Assembly: GCA_965371445.1 (NCBI GenBank)
Contig: CBDUYN010000116.1
Location: 1 to 31,961, forward strand
From: DASWIG01 sp965371445
Lineage (GTDB): Bacteria; Acidobacteriota; Thermoanaerobaculia; Multivoradales; J023
Length of the DNA stretch: 31,961 nt
Direction of reading: 5' to 3'
The notes under the pieces: generated by a model
What the model was told of the DNA's origin: nothing
The model's database searches: none
What the model saw: the letters and a program-made list of their open reading frames with translations, nothing else
Program-made: the position numbers and the translations under genes
Shown: piece after piece, positions 1-8,460 of the stretch
Layout: each line of letters begins with the position of its first letter
Numbering within the stretch: the stretch's first letter is position 1

Positions 1-60
1 CTGTAGCGCGGTACCGGGCGCGGCAGCTGAGCGCCCAGGCCGTTCTGCGGCTGAGGCGTG

Positions 61-189
61 CTTGCCTTTCTTGCCTCTTGCCTTTCTTGCCATGTCCTCT
101 TCTTCTTCCTGTCCATGGGTGGCGGCACGAGGAGCGGATGTTGTTCTAAGCCGGAAGAAGAAAAGACAAAAGGCATGGCAAGAAAGGCA
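61..189. repeat. Long imperfect inverted repeat with internal direct repeat
   Basis: Positions 61-75 and 77-91 are two identical 15-bp direct copies of CTTGCCTTTCTTGCC. The arm 79-94 is perfectly complementary to 174-189 (16 bp), and 100-109 is complementary to 153-162 (10 bp). Together they can fold into a long interrupted stem with a loop around 110-152. The arms are pyrimidine-rich on the left and purine-rich on the right, unlike the surrounding GC-rich DNA. I see no open reading frame explaining it. It could be a MITE-like element, a transcript hairpin or a decayed repeat; I cannot tell which. Confidence 0.6.
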
Positions 190-203
190 GAAAGGCATAA
201 AGA

Positions 204-222
204 CCGCGGCCTGAGGCCGCGG
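204..222. repeat. Perfect GC-rich hairpin (8-bp arms, 3-nt loop)
   Basis: CCGCGGCC, then TGA, then GGCCGCGG forms a perfect short hairpin immediately before an intergenic repeat copy at 223-250. No T-tract follows, so it is not a standard intrinsic terminator. Confidence 0.6.
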
Positions 223-250
223 GGCGGGCGGGACGGAACGCGGTCCCAGC
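223..250 (+). repeat. Dispersed intergenic repeat, copy 1
   Basis: GGCGGGCGGGACG at 223-235, five variable bases, then CGGTCCCAGC at 241-250. The same two blocks in the same order, with four variable bases between them, occur on the minus strand at 30397-30423. A partial copy of the first block lies at about 29747-29761. All copies are intergenic, which points to a genome-wide repeat family. Confidence 0.6.
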
Positions 251-747
251 ACTTCCGCCCGACGCGAAGAGGACAACGTCGACCGCACGGGCACGCATCG
301 CCGACCGAGGATGGAGCCCGAGCGCCGTCTTCTGCTGGGAGCGCCGGCATCCTGACCCTTCGCTGCATGAGCTCCGGCAGGGCCGTCCCTTGCCCCTCTC
401 CACGTCGGGTGGTATCCTGTACGCCATGCGTGACAACCTCTCGACTCGGTCCCCTCAAGCCTCGGGAACCGCGCCCTGGCGTCGGCTCCCGGAGCGGCGG
501 CTTCTTCCGAGCTCAGGGGCTTCAGAGCCGAGGCGTCCGGCAGCCTGGAGCCAGGAGAAGAGAGGGAGAAGACAAGGCCGCAGAACAAGGGCACTACACC
601 GGACGCGAGCGCGCTTTGAGTCGTCCGCGGTGGCACAATGGCCTTTGTTCCCGAGTGGTTGAGATTCGGGCCGGGCGGAATTCGGCAACCGCCTAGGAGC
701 GGCCCCGCGGCGTCCAGGCCGTCCTCGGTTCCAGCAAATCGGGGTGC
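251..747. other. Intergenic region without a supported gene
   Basis: The open frames here lack recognisable domains and look like chance frames in GC-rich DNA. A sigma70-like pair, TTGCCC (390-395) and TATCCT (413-418) with a 17-bp spacer, precedes an ATG at 426 that opens an 78-codon frame. That frame has no domain I recognise. It might be what is left of a decayed gene, but I do not call it. Confidence 0.4.
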
Positions 748-3258
748 TCAGTACGCCGCCAGGAGACGCGCCGCACGCTCGATCCTCCCGAGATCCGGCA
801 GGAACGCCTCCTCCAGCGGCGGCGAGTACGGCACCGGCGTATCCAGCGCACCGACTACGCGGACCGGCGCGTCGAGGTACTCGAAGACCTCCTCCTGCAC
901 CTTGGCCGCCAGGCTCTCGCCGATCGAGCCCGTCCGGGTGTCTTCGTGGACGACGAGGACCTTGCCGCAATGACGCGCCACGCGCAAGAGCGTCTCCCGG
1001 TCGAGCGGCACGAGGCTCCGCAGGTCGAGCACCGCGGCCTCAATGCCGGAGCCCGCCAGGCTCTCCGCCACCTCCAGGCACTTGTGGACGTAGGCGCCGT
1101 AGCTGACCATCGCGAGGTCCGAGCCCGCCCGGCGAAGCGCCGCCCGGCCGAGCGGCAGCGGCGCCGGAGCTTCCTCCCCGAGGCGCTGCTTGATCTTCGG
1201 CTCGCGGTAGAGCGCGATGTGCTCATAGTAGAGCACCGGGTCCGGATCGGCGACCGCGGCGGCGAGGAAGGCCCTGGCGTCCTCGGGGGTCGACGGGGCG
1301 ACGATCTTCAAACCCGGCGTCCGGTAGAACCACGGCTCCGTGTTCTGGCTGTGGTAGGGACCCGCCGAGCGCAAGCCGCCCCAGGGGAGGCGCACCACCA
1401 TGGGGACCGAGCCGCCCCAGCGGTAGCGGATCTTCGCGGCGTTGTTGACCAGTTGGTTGAAGCCCGTGGCGATGAAGTCGTTGAACTGGATCTCGGCGAT
1501 CGGACGAAGCCCCGAAAGCGCCGCGCCGACCGCGACACCGAGCGTCCCCGCCTCGGCGAGAGGCGAGCTCACCATCCGGTCGCCGAAACGCTCCAGCAGG
1601 GGACGCAGTAGGAGAAAAGCGTTGCCGTAGCTTCCGCCGACGTCCTCGCCGTAGACGAAGACCCGCTCGTCGGCCGCCAGGGCGTCGCCGACGCCCAGCA
1701 TCACGGCTTCGAGGAACGTCTTTCCCCTGGGGTCGAAGGGCGCCGCCGGGGCGATCTCCGGGAGGCCCGGAAAGGCGTCGAGGGCGACGCCCGGACGCTC
1801 TTCCAGCACCTCGACGTGACGCGCCGCCGGCTGGTCGGCGTAGACGCCTTCGCCGGCCTGCTCTTTTTCCGGCCAGGGCGCGGCGACGACCGCCTGCGCC
1901 TGCGACTCGACTGTGGCCTCGGCCTCCTCCTTCAACCGATCGAGCTCGCCGGCGGCGAGGACGCCCTCGGCTTCAAGGCGCGCGGCGTAGAGCGCGATCG
2001 GATCGCGCTTCGCCCAGAAGGCGTAGCGCTCGCGGTCGACGTAGCCTCCCTCGCTCGGTTCGGGGTAGTCCCAGCCGGGGCGAGGCTCCTTGCCGAGATA
2101 GAGCATGTCGTCGTGGTGGGCGTGACCGCACATCCGCATGGTCACGAGCTCCAGGAGCGTCGGCCCCTCGCCGGCGCGGGCGCGCTCGGCGGCCCAGGCA
2201 AAAGCGGCGGCGATCGCCTCGGGGTCGTTGCCGTCGAGGCGCAGGCCGGCGACGCCGTAGCCCACGGCCTTGTCGGCAAAGCAGTCGGCTGCCGTCTGCT
2301 CCGAGACCGGCGTCGACAGCGCCATCTGGTTGTTCTCGACGCAGAAGATCGCCGGCAGGCGGCTCACCGCGCAGATGTTGATCGCTTCATGCCACTCGCC
2401 GAGCGAGGTGGCGCCTTCGCCGATGAAGCTCACCGCGACGCGGCCTTTGCCCTCGCGCGCCATGGCGAAGGCGATGCCGGCGACGTTCAGGGTGGCGATC
2501 GACAGCGGCGCCGCCGGAGGAAGGATCCCCCACTCCCAGTCGCCGAGGTGGAGATCCTTGCCGTCCATCGGGGGACCGGCCTTCGCCATCTGGGCGTTCA
2601 GGATCTGGCGCACCGTCGCCGGCTCCGGACGCATGGCAAGCGCCGCGCCGACGTCGCGGATCATCGGCGCGACGACGTCGCCTTCCCAGCCGTCCGCGCC
2701 GCGGTGCTCGGCGCCACGGCGAAGCCGGAGCGCCGCGGCGTAGATCGCCTCCTGACCCAGGGAGCGGAAGCTCTTGCCCTGGAAGCTGCGCTGGCCGTAG
2801 CGCACCTCGCCGCTCATGAAAAACGTCTTCAACCGATTGTCGACGGCCCGCGTCAGGACCATCCCGCGCAGCATCTCCAGCTTCTCTTCGGCGGTGATCG
2901 AAGCGGCGAGGGCCTCGCGCCGCAGGAAGCCGTCGCAGTCCTCGGCAAGGCGTTGCCGGGCCGTTGCGAGCCGCTCGTCGAGCGAGACGCCGGGCAACAC
3001 CGCGGGGACCCGGCCTTCGCCGCCGGTGAGCTGCCGGCCGAGCTGCTCCGCGAGCGGACCGCGAAGCCGGTCGATCTCCTCGGGCGTCGAAGCGTCCCTG
3101 GCCACGGCCAGGAAAGCCGCCGTCGCCGGCCGGAGGGCCAGGGGGTGGCGCTCGGCGACGAAAGCCGCGAAGCGTCCCGCGAGGCCGGCCAGCGTGTCGG
3201 GATGCGGACGGGGGGAGCTCACGCCGACGATGATCGGCCACGGCCGGGCTCCTGTCAA
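748..3258 (-). CDS. Fused alpha/beta 2-oxoacid dehydrogenase E1 component (thiamine-dependent)
   Basis: This 836-residue protein carries both E1 subunits in one chain. Residues about 125-480 are the alpha part: a thiamine diphosphate motif starts at GEG (280-282) and ends at ENN (308-310), followed by the GHAHHDD loop (378-384). Residues about 510-836 are the beta part, with FVYGEDVGG (534-542), the PLAEAGTLG segment, YHSQ (635-638) and a C-terminal transketolase domain. The family oxidatively decarboxylates pyruvate or branched-chain 2-oxoacids and passes the acyl group to a lipoyl E2. No E2 or E3 gene is in the window, so the substrate is open; branched-chain 2-oxoacids are my guess. The furthest start is TTG at 3258 without a good ribosome site; an internal GTG at codon 13 is possible. 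The first 100 residues are a poorly conserved extension. Confidence 0.9.
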   Translation of the reverse strand: MTGARPWPIIVGVSSPRPHPDTLAGLAGRFAAFVAERHPLALRPATAAFLAVARDASTPEEIDRLRGPLAEQLGRQLTGGEGRVPAVLPGVSLDERLATARQRLAEDCDGFLRREALAASITAEEKLEMLRGMVLTRAVDNRLKTFFMSGEVRYGQRSFQGKSFRSLGQEAIYAAALRLRRGAEHRGADGWEGDVVAPMIRDVGAALAMRPEPATVRQILNAQMAKAGPPMDGKDLHLGDWEWGILPPAAPLSIATLNVAGIAFAMAREGKGRVAVSFIGEGATSLGEWHEAINICAVSRLPAIFCVENNQMALSTPVSEQTAADCFADKAVGYGVAGLRLDGNDPEAIAAAFAWAAERARAGEGPTLLELVTMRMCGHAHHDDMLYLGKEPRPGWDYPEPSEGGYVDRERYAFWAKRDPIALYAARLEAEGVLAAGELDRLKEEAEATVESQAQAVVAAPWPEKEQAGEGVYADQPAARHVEVLEERPGVALDAFPGLPEIAPAAPFDPRGKTFLEAVMLGVGDALAADERVFVYGEDVGGSYGNAFLLLRPLLERFGDRMVSSPLAEAGTLGVAVGAALSGLRPIAEIQFNDFIATGFNQLVNNAAKIRYRWGGSVPMVVRLPWGGLRSAGPYHSQNTEPWFYRTPGLKIVAPSTPEDARAFLAAAVADPDPVLYYEHIALYREPKIKQRLGEEAPAPLPLGRAALRRAGSDLAMVSYGAYVHKCLEVAESLAGSGIEAAVLDLRSLVPLDRETLLRVARHCGKVLVVHEDTRTGSIGESLAAKVQEEVFEYLDAPVRVVGALDTPVPYSPPLEEAFLPDLGRIERAARLLAAY

Positions 3259-3356
3259 GGCGAGGCGCCCGGGAGTCTAGAGGCCGGGGCCATGTCGCCG
3301 CTTGGCTTCAGGTACCGGGTCGCGTGGAGGAAAAACGGTGCCGACCGCATCGTGTA

Positions 3357-3390
3357 TGCTGCTGGTGAATTCAATCGAGGGCCAGCAGCA
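3357..3390 (+). promoter_or_regulatory. 9-bp inverted repeat spanning the leader and start codon
   Basis: TGCTGCTGG (3357-3365) is complementary to CCAGCAGCA (3382-3390). The last base is the A of the ATG at 3390, and the GAGGG ribosome-site candidate lies between the arms. If transcribed, the hairpin would include the translation start. A regulatory role is inference. Confidence 0.3.
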
Positions 3391-3751
3391 TGCGCAGCCA
3401 CTTCGTCGGACGACTCGTCGCGATCCTTCTCGCCGCCTCTTTCTCCTACCCGGCTGCCGGGCAGACCCCCGCCCGGCGGGTGGCCGACCTCGCTCCAGGG
3501 TTCGGAAACTCGTCGTCCTACCCGCGTCAGGCGGTGGAGGTGGGCGACGCGCTCTACTTCGTCGCCACGTCAAGATCCTCGACGGACGGCGCCAGAACGA
3601 ACACTTCTGGGTCTTCTACGGCGGCCTCTCGGACGTCGAGTACTGGATCACGGTGAGCGACACCGAGACGTCGCAGACGCGGACGTATCACAATCCGCCG
3701 GGCGAGATCTGCGGCGGCGCCGACGTCCAGGCCTTTGCGGCGGAGGGCTAG
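3390..3751 (+). pseudogene. Collapsed ELWxxDGT/hyalin-type secreted protein, ends joined out of frame
   Basis: The frame starting at ATG 3390 encodes a signal peptide (hydrophobic core near residues 8-22, ending PAAGQ). It is followed by ADLAPGFGNSSSYPRQ and ALYFVAT, the usual opening of ELWxxDGT-repeat proteins. At about 3565-3575 this similarity stops and another frame takes over. It reads HVKILDGRRQNEHFWVFYGG and then TYHNPPGE, ending at 3751, which matches the terminal beta domain typical of large secreted acidobacterial proteins. The repeats normally between these parts are absent. I read this as an internal deletion that joined the gene ends out of frame. The gene is probably non-functional, although an assembly collapse cannot be excluded. 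Confidence 0.65.
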
Positions 3752-3824
3752 GAGGTAGGCGTCTGAATTTTCGGAAGGGCTCGGTCCGGAAGAGCGGGCG
3801 CGCCCCGCGCGAGCGCAGATGGAC

Positions 3825-3853
3825 TTGACGAGGCGCAGGTCTCCGTGTAGAAT
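3825..3853 (+). promoter_or_regulatory. Sigma70-like promoter for the metallopeptidase gene
   Basis: TTGACG (3825-3830), a 17-bp spacer, then TAGAAT (3848-3853). Transcription would start near 3860, about 38 bases before the ATG at 3898. A GAGG ribosome site precedes that ATG by about 9 bases. Confidence 0.6.
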
Positions 3854-3897
3854 GGTCCGGCAAAGTCGACGTCGACGACGAAGCCGAGGTATTTCGC

Positions 3898-5256
3898 ATG
3901 CGCAGAACCTACGCTACCAGACCCGGGGAATCCAGCAAGCCGGCCAAGAGGTCGGGGTATCGGTTCGCGCCGCCGCTGCGGCAGGAGAGGGCTGGCCGCC
4001 GGACAAGGCCGCAAGCAAAAGGTTCCCTGAGCGACATTGACCTAACGGCATCGTTGAAGCGGGCCGGGCGCCTGGGTCAAGCGATTCAGAAAAAGAAGGT
4101 CGACGTCACCATAGACACCCCGACACGACCCCGGATGATCGCGGAGGATCGAACTTCGCTCGTTCATGGCAGCTCTGGAGAATTATTAAAAAAAGATGAT
4201 GTCGTAGGGATACACGACAACGTTACATTCAGATCCAGGTTGCAGACCGACCAACCTGGCGGCAAGGCTTATCGCGAAAACGCCAAAGACACCGTCTGGT
4301 ACAAGATAGCGACGCAGAATGCCTATCTGCGCCAAGGGACCTTCACGATCGATCCTGTAAGGACGGACATCACCTCGCTGCTACGGATGTGTAAGAAGCA
4401 GCGCGTGTCGCTCGCCAGACAGCTCGAGCTGGCTATTGATCATTACGCTTCTACGGTGACGATCGACCTATTGCTACCCTCTATCGAAGCGGTGCCGCAA
4501 AGCGCTCGTGATGCGGTCTGGCAGAATGCGAAGCTCATGACAAAGGCCAAGCGCAATCTCGACCTGGATACATATCTCGCGCTCTTGCCGGCACTCCGCG
4601 TTTTCAACGCGCCGGAGACCACCATCGAAGAGGGCTCTGGCAAGTGGACAAGCCACATGCCGAGCATGGAGGCCGACCAAGAGATCAAGGGTTACCTGCA
4701 AACGATTGCCATGGAAGCCATCACCCGAGGGAGGAGAGTCGAAGGCGAGGTGTCGGTAGTTGGTGACAGCGACTGGAACCTTGCCTTCGAGCGTCAGTGG
4801 AAGCCGTTTGGCTACGATGACCCCACGATCTGCAACGCCTTTGTTGACGTTAATCAACCAAAGCGGCATGTCTGGGTGCACAAAGACAGAGGGAATGCGG
4901 GTACCGTCATCCACGAAGGGTTTCATAAATATGCAAGCCCGACACTACGGAACCGCCTGATAGGGCAGTACGACTTGCAGGGGATCTCCAATCTGGATGA
5001 GGGGTTGACCGAGTACTTCACCCGCGAAATCACGAGCAAACTGGGCATCGAACGGGGCAACTACGAGAGCGATCATTCCGTTGCCGTGAAGCTTGCCAAC
5101 GTGGTGGGGAGAGACACCCTGGCGATGGCCTATTTTGGCGGCGATTATGAGGGCTTGAAGCAGGCATTCGAAACGGGAACCCGCTGGCGGTGGATCGATT
5201 TCACGAACGCCCTGGAAAGGGACAAAGATCGCGAGACAGCAAAAAGTCACCTTTGA
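3898..5256 (+). CDS. Zinc metallopeptidase (gluzincin-like), possible toxin or effector
   Basis: This 452-residue protein has HEGFH at 339-343, matching the HExxH zinc motif. DEGLTEYFT follows at 367-375 and places Glu368 25 residues downstream as a likely third ligand, the gluzincin arrangement. Residues 1-46 are very basic and low in complexity, with no signal peptide or membrane segment; residues 47-300 match nothing I recognise. The gene is clearly less GC-rich than its neighbours (for example the A-rich stretch near 4180-4200) and has its own sigma70-like promoter, which suggests horizontal acquisition. The fold class is well supported by the motifs. A role as a polymorphic-toxin or contractile-injection effector is inferred from the basic N-terminus, the C-terminal protease and the foreign composition. 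No immunity gene or secretion machinery is evident nearby, unless the next small gene serves. Confidence 0.75.
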   Translation: MRRTYATRPGESSKPAKRSGYRFAPPLRQERAGRRTRPQAKGSLSDIDLTASLKRAGRLGQAIQKKKVDVTIDTPTRPRMIAEDRTSLVHGSSGELLKKDDVVGIHDNVTFRSRLQTDQPGGKAYRENAKDTVWYKIATQNAYLRQGTFTIDPVRTDITSLLRMCKKQRVSLARQLELAIDHYASTVTIDLLLPSIEAVPQSARDAVWQNAKLMTKAKRNLDLDTYLALLPALRVFNAPETTIEEGSGKWTSHMPSMEADQEIKGYLQTIAMEAITRGRRVEGEVSVVGDSDWNLAFERQWKPFGYDDPTICNAFVDVNQPKRHVWVHKDRGNAGTVIHEGFHKYASPTLRNRLIGQYDLQGISNLDEGLTEYFTREITSKLGIERGNYESDHSVAVKLANVVGRDTLAMAYFGGDYEGLKQAFETGTRWRWIDFTNALERDKDRETAKSHL

Positions 5257-5294
5257 ACGAGCCAGGAGCTATGGAGATTTTTGGGTGAATTCCG

Positions 5295-5657
5295 GTGAGT
5301 GCGAAGACGGTTGCAGCTGAACGCCGCCGGGCCATGGCCTTATTGGCGCCGGAACGGATTGGCTTTACCCTCGATACTGTACCGCTCAACCCGGCGGCGG
5401 AAAAGGTGGGGGCGCTGACCGGGATCGGCTGGCTGGCGCGGGCTCCTGACGTCCGGGTCAACATTTATGTCTTCGCGAGACAGGAGCAGGGCATCGAAGT
5501 CGGAAAGGCCCTGCAAGAGATGGTGGATGGCGACGGCTACTACGCACGGGCGGCTGTCAACGGGGCGTTGATGTTTTTCGCCGTGACCGACACGGCGAGC
5601 CCGGAAGCCCGGGCTCGCCTCGATGACCTCATGGCGGCCTTTGCGGGCCTCGAGTAA
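5295..5657 (+). CDS. Small hypothetical protein
   Basis: A 120-residue cytoplasmic-looking protein with no signal peptide or membrane segment; I do not recognise the family. It alternates charged helices and beta segments and looks like one compact domain. It starts at GTG 5295, 38 bases after the metallopeptidase stop and on the same strand. An internal ATG at 5334 is an alternative start, and neither has a strong ribosome site. Position suggests co-transcription with the metallopeptidase, so an immunity or chaperone role is conceivable, but nothing in the sequence proves it. Its GC content is closer to the genome background than that of its upstream neighbour. Confidence 0.6.
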   Translation: MSAKTVAAERRRAMALLAPERIGFTLDTVPLNPAAEKVGALTGIGWLARAPDVRVNIYVFARQEQGIEVGKALQEMVDGDGYYARAAVNGALMFFAVTDTASPEARARLDDLMAAFAGLE

Positions 5658-5720
5658 GGGGATCCCTCAACGCCCAGGACCTCCTCTCCCCTGGACGATT
5701 CCCCTGAGAGCTCTGCCGGC

Positions 5721-8312
5721 TCAATCGTCGCCGACCGCCGAGGACCAGACCGAGACGTCGCCGCTTTCGAAGCCGTCGGCGAAGATCTCGCCGGCGGTTT
5801 CCGGGAACGGTCCGCCGGTGAGCGCGAAATAAAGCCAGGACGTCGGCGCGACGCCGTGCCACCGGGAGGTCCACACGCCGCCGCCGGCGAAGTCGTCGGG
5901 CGAGGACGGCATGGCGCCGTCGGCGCGCTGCTGTGCGAGGAGCTCGTCGAGGAAATCCGCCGCCCCCTCGCCGCCGAGGGCGGCGTACTGAGCCGTCCCT
6001 TCGTTCCACAGCGCCCAGGGACCGCCCTGGCCGTCGAAGCCGTGTGCGACGCCGTTCTGGGCGGGGAGGCGCAGCACCTCGTACGCGTAGCTGAGAGCGC
6101 GGAGGTCGTCGCCGGCGTAGCCGCGGGCACGCAGAAAAGCGCCGCCCCAGGTCTGGTTGTCGAGATAGGGCTGCCACCAGTCGCGGCCCCCCTTGAGGCG
6201 TCCCATGACCGGCTCCCAGTAGTGCTGGCGCAGGCAGCCGGCGATGCCCGCCGCGGCGCTTGCGTAGGGGGGGCCGGCGGTGATGAAGGCCCACCAGGCA
6301 TCGATCATGCCCTCGGTGTGATCGATCAGCAGGCAGCCGTCGGGGGCGACGCGGGTCAAGAGCCAATCGGCCGCGGCGTCGCGGACGGAAGCGGCCTGGG
6401 GATGGCTGCCTCCCGCCTCCAGGTAGCGGCCGAGGGCGAAGATCGCCCAGGCGACGTCGCCTTCCCACTCGTCGGTCCCCACGGGATCGAGGGTGAGGCA
6501 GTCACGGCTCTTGAACCAGGAGCCGTTGGGGTTCTGGGTCGCGGCGAGCGCGCCGGCGACGGCGTCGGCGGCAGAAGAGCTTCCGGCGTCGACGAAGACC
6601 AGCAACGCCAGGGCCTGGTCGTAGGTGTGGGAGACACAGCTCGCCTCCTCCTCCCACGACTTGACGAGCCCGGTGACCTGCTGCTGCCCGGCCAGCCAGC
6701 CGGCGGCGGCCGCCGCTGCAGCCGCGTGCGGCGCCACGCTCTCCGGCGATGCCGGGACGCTGCGCGAAGCGACGTCAAAAGCGCCCACGTCGTCGATGGC
6801 GAGGCTCCCCGCGCCGCCCGGGTCGGCGACCGGATCCTTGACCACCGAGACGAAGAAGGCCTTGATCTGGCTCGGATCGAGGGTGGTGCCGGGCGTCCAC
6901 GGGGGGAGGAAGCGGAAAGGAAGGACCATCTGCCCCCACCAGGCGCGTTGGGCTGCATGGTGGAAGCCGCGGCCGAAGATCCGGTCCTCGCCGTCGACGT
7001 GGCTGATGAGCGCCACCTCCAGCGAGTTGGCGGCCCCGGCGCTGCCGCGCCAGTCGAAGCGCAGGTGATCGTAAGCCGTCAGGTCGAGGGGCGGATCGAA
7101 GTCGCAGCGGATCTGGGCCCAGTTGCCGTTGTCGGAGCCGAGGTCGTAGCCGAGCTCCAGGGCGCGGTCGGCATAGCCGTCGATTGCGGCGACGGCGACG
7201 CTCGTCGATTGCCCGGCGTCGCGCACCGCCGTGCAGGACAGGCCGCTTTCCATGTCGAGGAAGGTGAGGCCCGGCCGTAGGCCGAGCTCGTCCCAGGGAC
7301 GCGGCGGATCGTCGGTCGCGGCGAGCCAATAACCCACCTGATCGCTCTCGCCGAGGCTCCAGGACTGCGAGGCGGTGCCGTCGTCGTGGAGCCAGAGGTT
7401 CAGGTTGTCGTCGTTCGGATCGGTGGTCGCGTTGACGTAACCCTGGGGCGTGACCGTGCGGTCGCCGGGCAACGGATCGAGAGCCATGCGGACGTTGGGC
7501 GTGTCGCCCTGCCAGCTCAAGTCGTCCCCGTGCAGGGTGTCGAGCCAGCCGCTGCTCAGGGGTCCGGGGCTCGTGAAGACGAACGACGGGGCCGTGAGGT
7601 CCGCGAAGGCCACCTCGGTGCGCCGGCCGCCGCTCAGGAAGCGGGCGCCGTCGCTGTCATGGCAATCGCTCAGGCCGCCGTCGCAGGTGGCGCCTTCGTT
7701 GACGTACATCGAGGACACCTGCACGAGCTTGAACCCCTGGGCCTCGGAGCGACGGGTCGCGTCGATCGAGACGCCGGCGGTGGCGGTGTGGGTCTGGAGC
7801 ACGTGCAGCCGGGTCAGGCGGTCACGGGGCTTCGGCAGGGCCATGGCGTAGGTGACGTCGAAATCTTGGTTGGTGCCGGCCGCCGTCAGGCGAAGCGGTC
7901 CGCCGGGGAGGTAGGAAGTGTCGATCTCGAAGGTCATGAGCTGCGGGTTGTGGTGGTAGGTGGAGGCGTCGGACCAGTAGGCGGGTCCGAGGATAAAGGA
8001 GCTGCCGAAGGGGATCGGCGGCGCCGGGTCGGCGTTGGGCTTCAGGCGGATGAAGCCGGAGGCGTAGAAGACGGCCACCTGGGGCGTCGAGGTGCCGTCG
8101 TTGGTGCGGTGGTAGACGCGCACCAGGGCGGCGTTGCCCTGGCTTGCTCCGTCGAGGGTCACCGCCATCGGTACCGGCACGTTGGGATCGGTGGCGCAGA
8201 GGTCGATCGCCCAGCCGTCGGTCGCCGGATAGATCTCCGAGCATCCGGCACCGGCCAGGACGGGGTTGGAGGAAAGCAGCAGGCCGAGGACGAGGATAAC
8301 GATTCGGTGCAT
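5721..8312 (-). CDS. Secreted multidomain protein: CBM11-like domain, alpha/alpha toroid, DGFESGD tail
   Basis: The start is ATG 8312, preceded by a good ribosome site (GGAAGGAG, 8 bases away). It is chosen over the upstream ATG at 8369 because it begins a clean signal peptide (MHRIVILVLGLLLSS, cleavage near residue 20). The 863-residue protein has a beta-rich region (25-340). A carbohydrate-binding-like jelly roll follows (about 350-515, with DLTAYDHLRFDWRGS and SLAIDDVGAF), resembling CBM11. Residues about 535-835 form a Trp-rich helical toroid, with WEGDVAWAIFALG, the Trp/Tyr-rich DNQTWGGAF segment and WTSRWHGVAPTSW. This resembles glycosidase or prenyltransferase-type alpha/alpha barrels. 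The C-terminus carries IFADGFESGD (about 843-852). A role in extracellular polysaccharide binding or cleavage is inference; no catalytic residues can be assigned. Confidence 0.75.
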   Translation of the reverse strand: MHRIVILVLGLLLSSNPVLAGAGCSEIYPATDGWAIDLCATDPNVPVPMAVTLDGASQGNAALVRVYHRTNDGTSTPQVAVFYASGFIRLKPNADPAPPIPFGSSFILGPAYWSDASTYHHNPQLMTFEIDTSYLPGGPLRLTAAGTNQDFDVTYAMALPKPRDRLTRLHVLQTHTATAGVSIDATRRSEAQGFKLVQVSSMYVNEGATCDGGLSDCHDSDGARFLSGGRRTEVAFADLTAPSFVFTSPGPLSSGWLDTLHGDDLSWQGDTPNVRMALDPLPGDRTVTPQGYVNATTDPNDDNLNLWLHDDGTASQSWSLGESDQVGYWLAATDDPPRPWDELGLRPGLTFLDMESGLSCTAVRDAGQSTSVAVAAIDGYADRALELGYDLGSDNGNWAQIRCDFDPPLDLTAYDHLRFDWRGSAGAANSLEVALISHVDGEDRIFGRGFHHAAQRAWWGQMVLPFRFLPPWTPGTTLDPSQIKAFFVSVVKDPVADPGGAGSLAIDDVGAFDVASRSVPASPESVAPHAAAAAAAAGWLAGQQQVTGLVKSWEEEASCVSHTYDQALALLVFVDAGSSSAADAVAGALAATQNPNGSWFKSRDCLTLDPVGTDEWEGDVAWAIFALGRYLEAGGSHPQAASVRDAAADWLLTRVAPDGCLLIDHTEGMIDAWWAFITAGPPYASAAAGIAGCLRQHYWEPVMGRLKGGRDWWQPYLDNQTWGGAFLRARGYAGDDLRALSYAYEVLRLPAQNGVAHGFDGQGGPWALWNEGTAQYAALGGEGAADFLDELLAQQRADGAMPSSPDDFAGGGVWTSRWHGVAPTSWLYFALTGGPFPETAGEIFADGFESGDVSVWSSAVGDD

Positions 8313-8460
8313 CGTCTGTTCTCCTTCCGGAGGGTTCGACCGGTAGCGTTGTCTCTTGCCAGAGTCCAATCCTTTTCAGAGTATAGACCCCGATATCCGG
8401 CACCTGGGTTAGCTTTCACCAGGATCTCGTCCTGGGTGGGCTCGTGGATTCGCGGACGGT

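Noticed and set aside
390..662. Small gene behind a TTGCCC-17-TATCCT promoter-like pair
   Set aside because: The encoded peptide has no domain and shadow-like composition; the promoter match alone is weak in GC-rich DNA.
1816..3828. 670-codon plus-strand open frame
   Set aside because: Antisense to the E1 gene for most of its length, with no domain similarity and Arg/Gly/Ala-rich shadow composition.
8380..8385. TATACT -10-like box upstream of the toroid gene (minus strand)
   Set aside because: No acceptable -35 hexamer at 16-18 bp, so I did not call a promoter.
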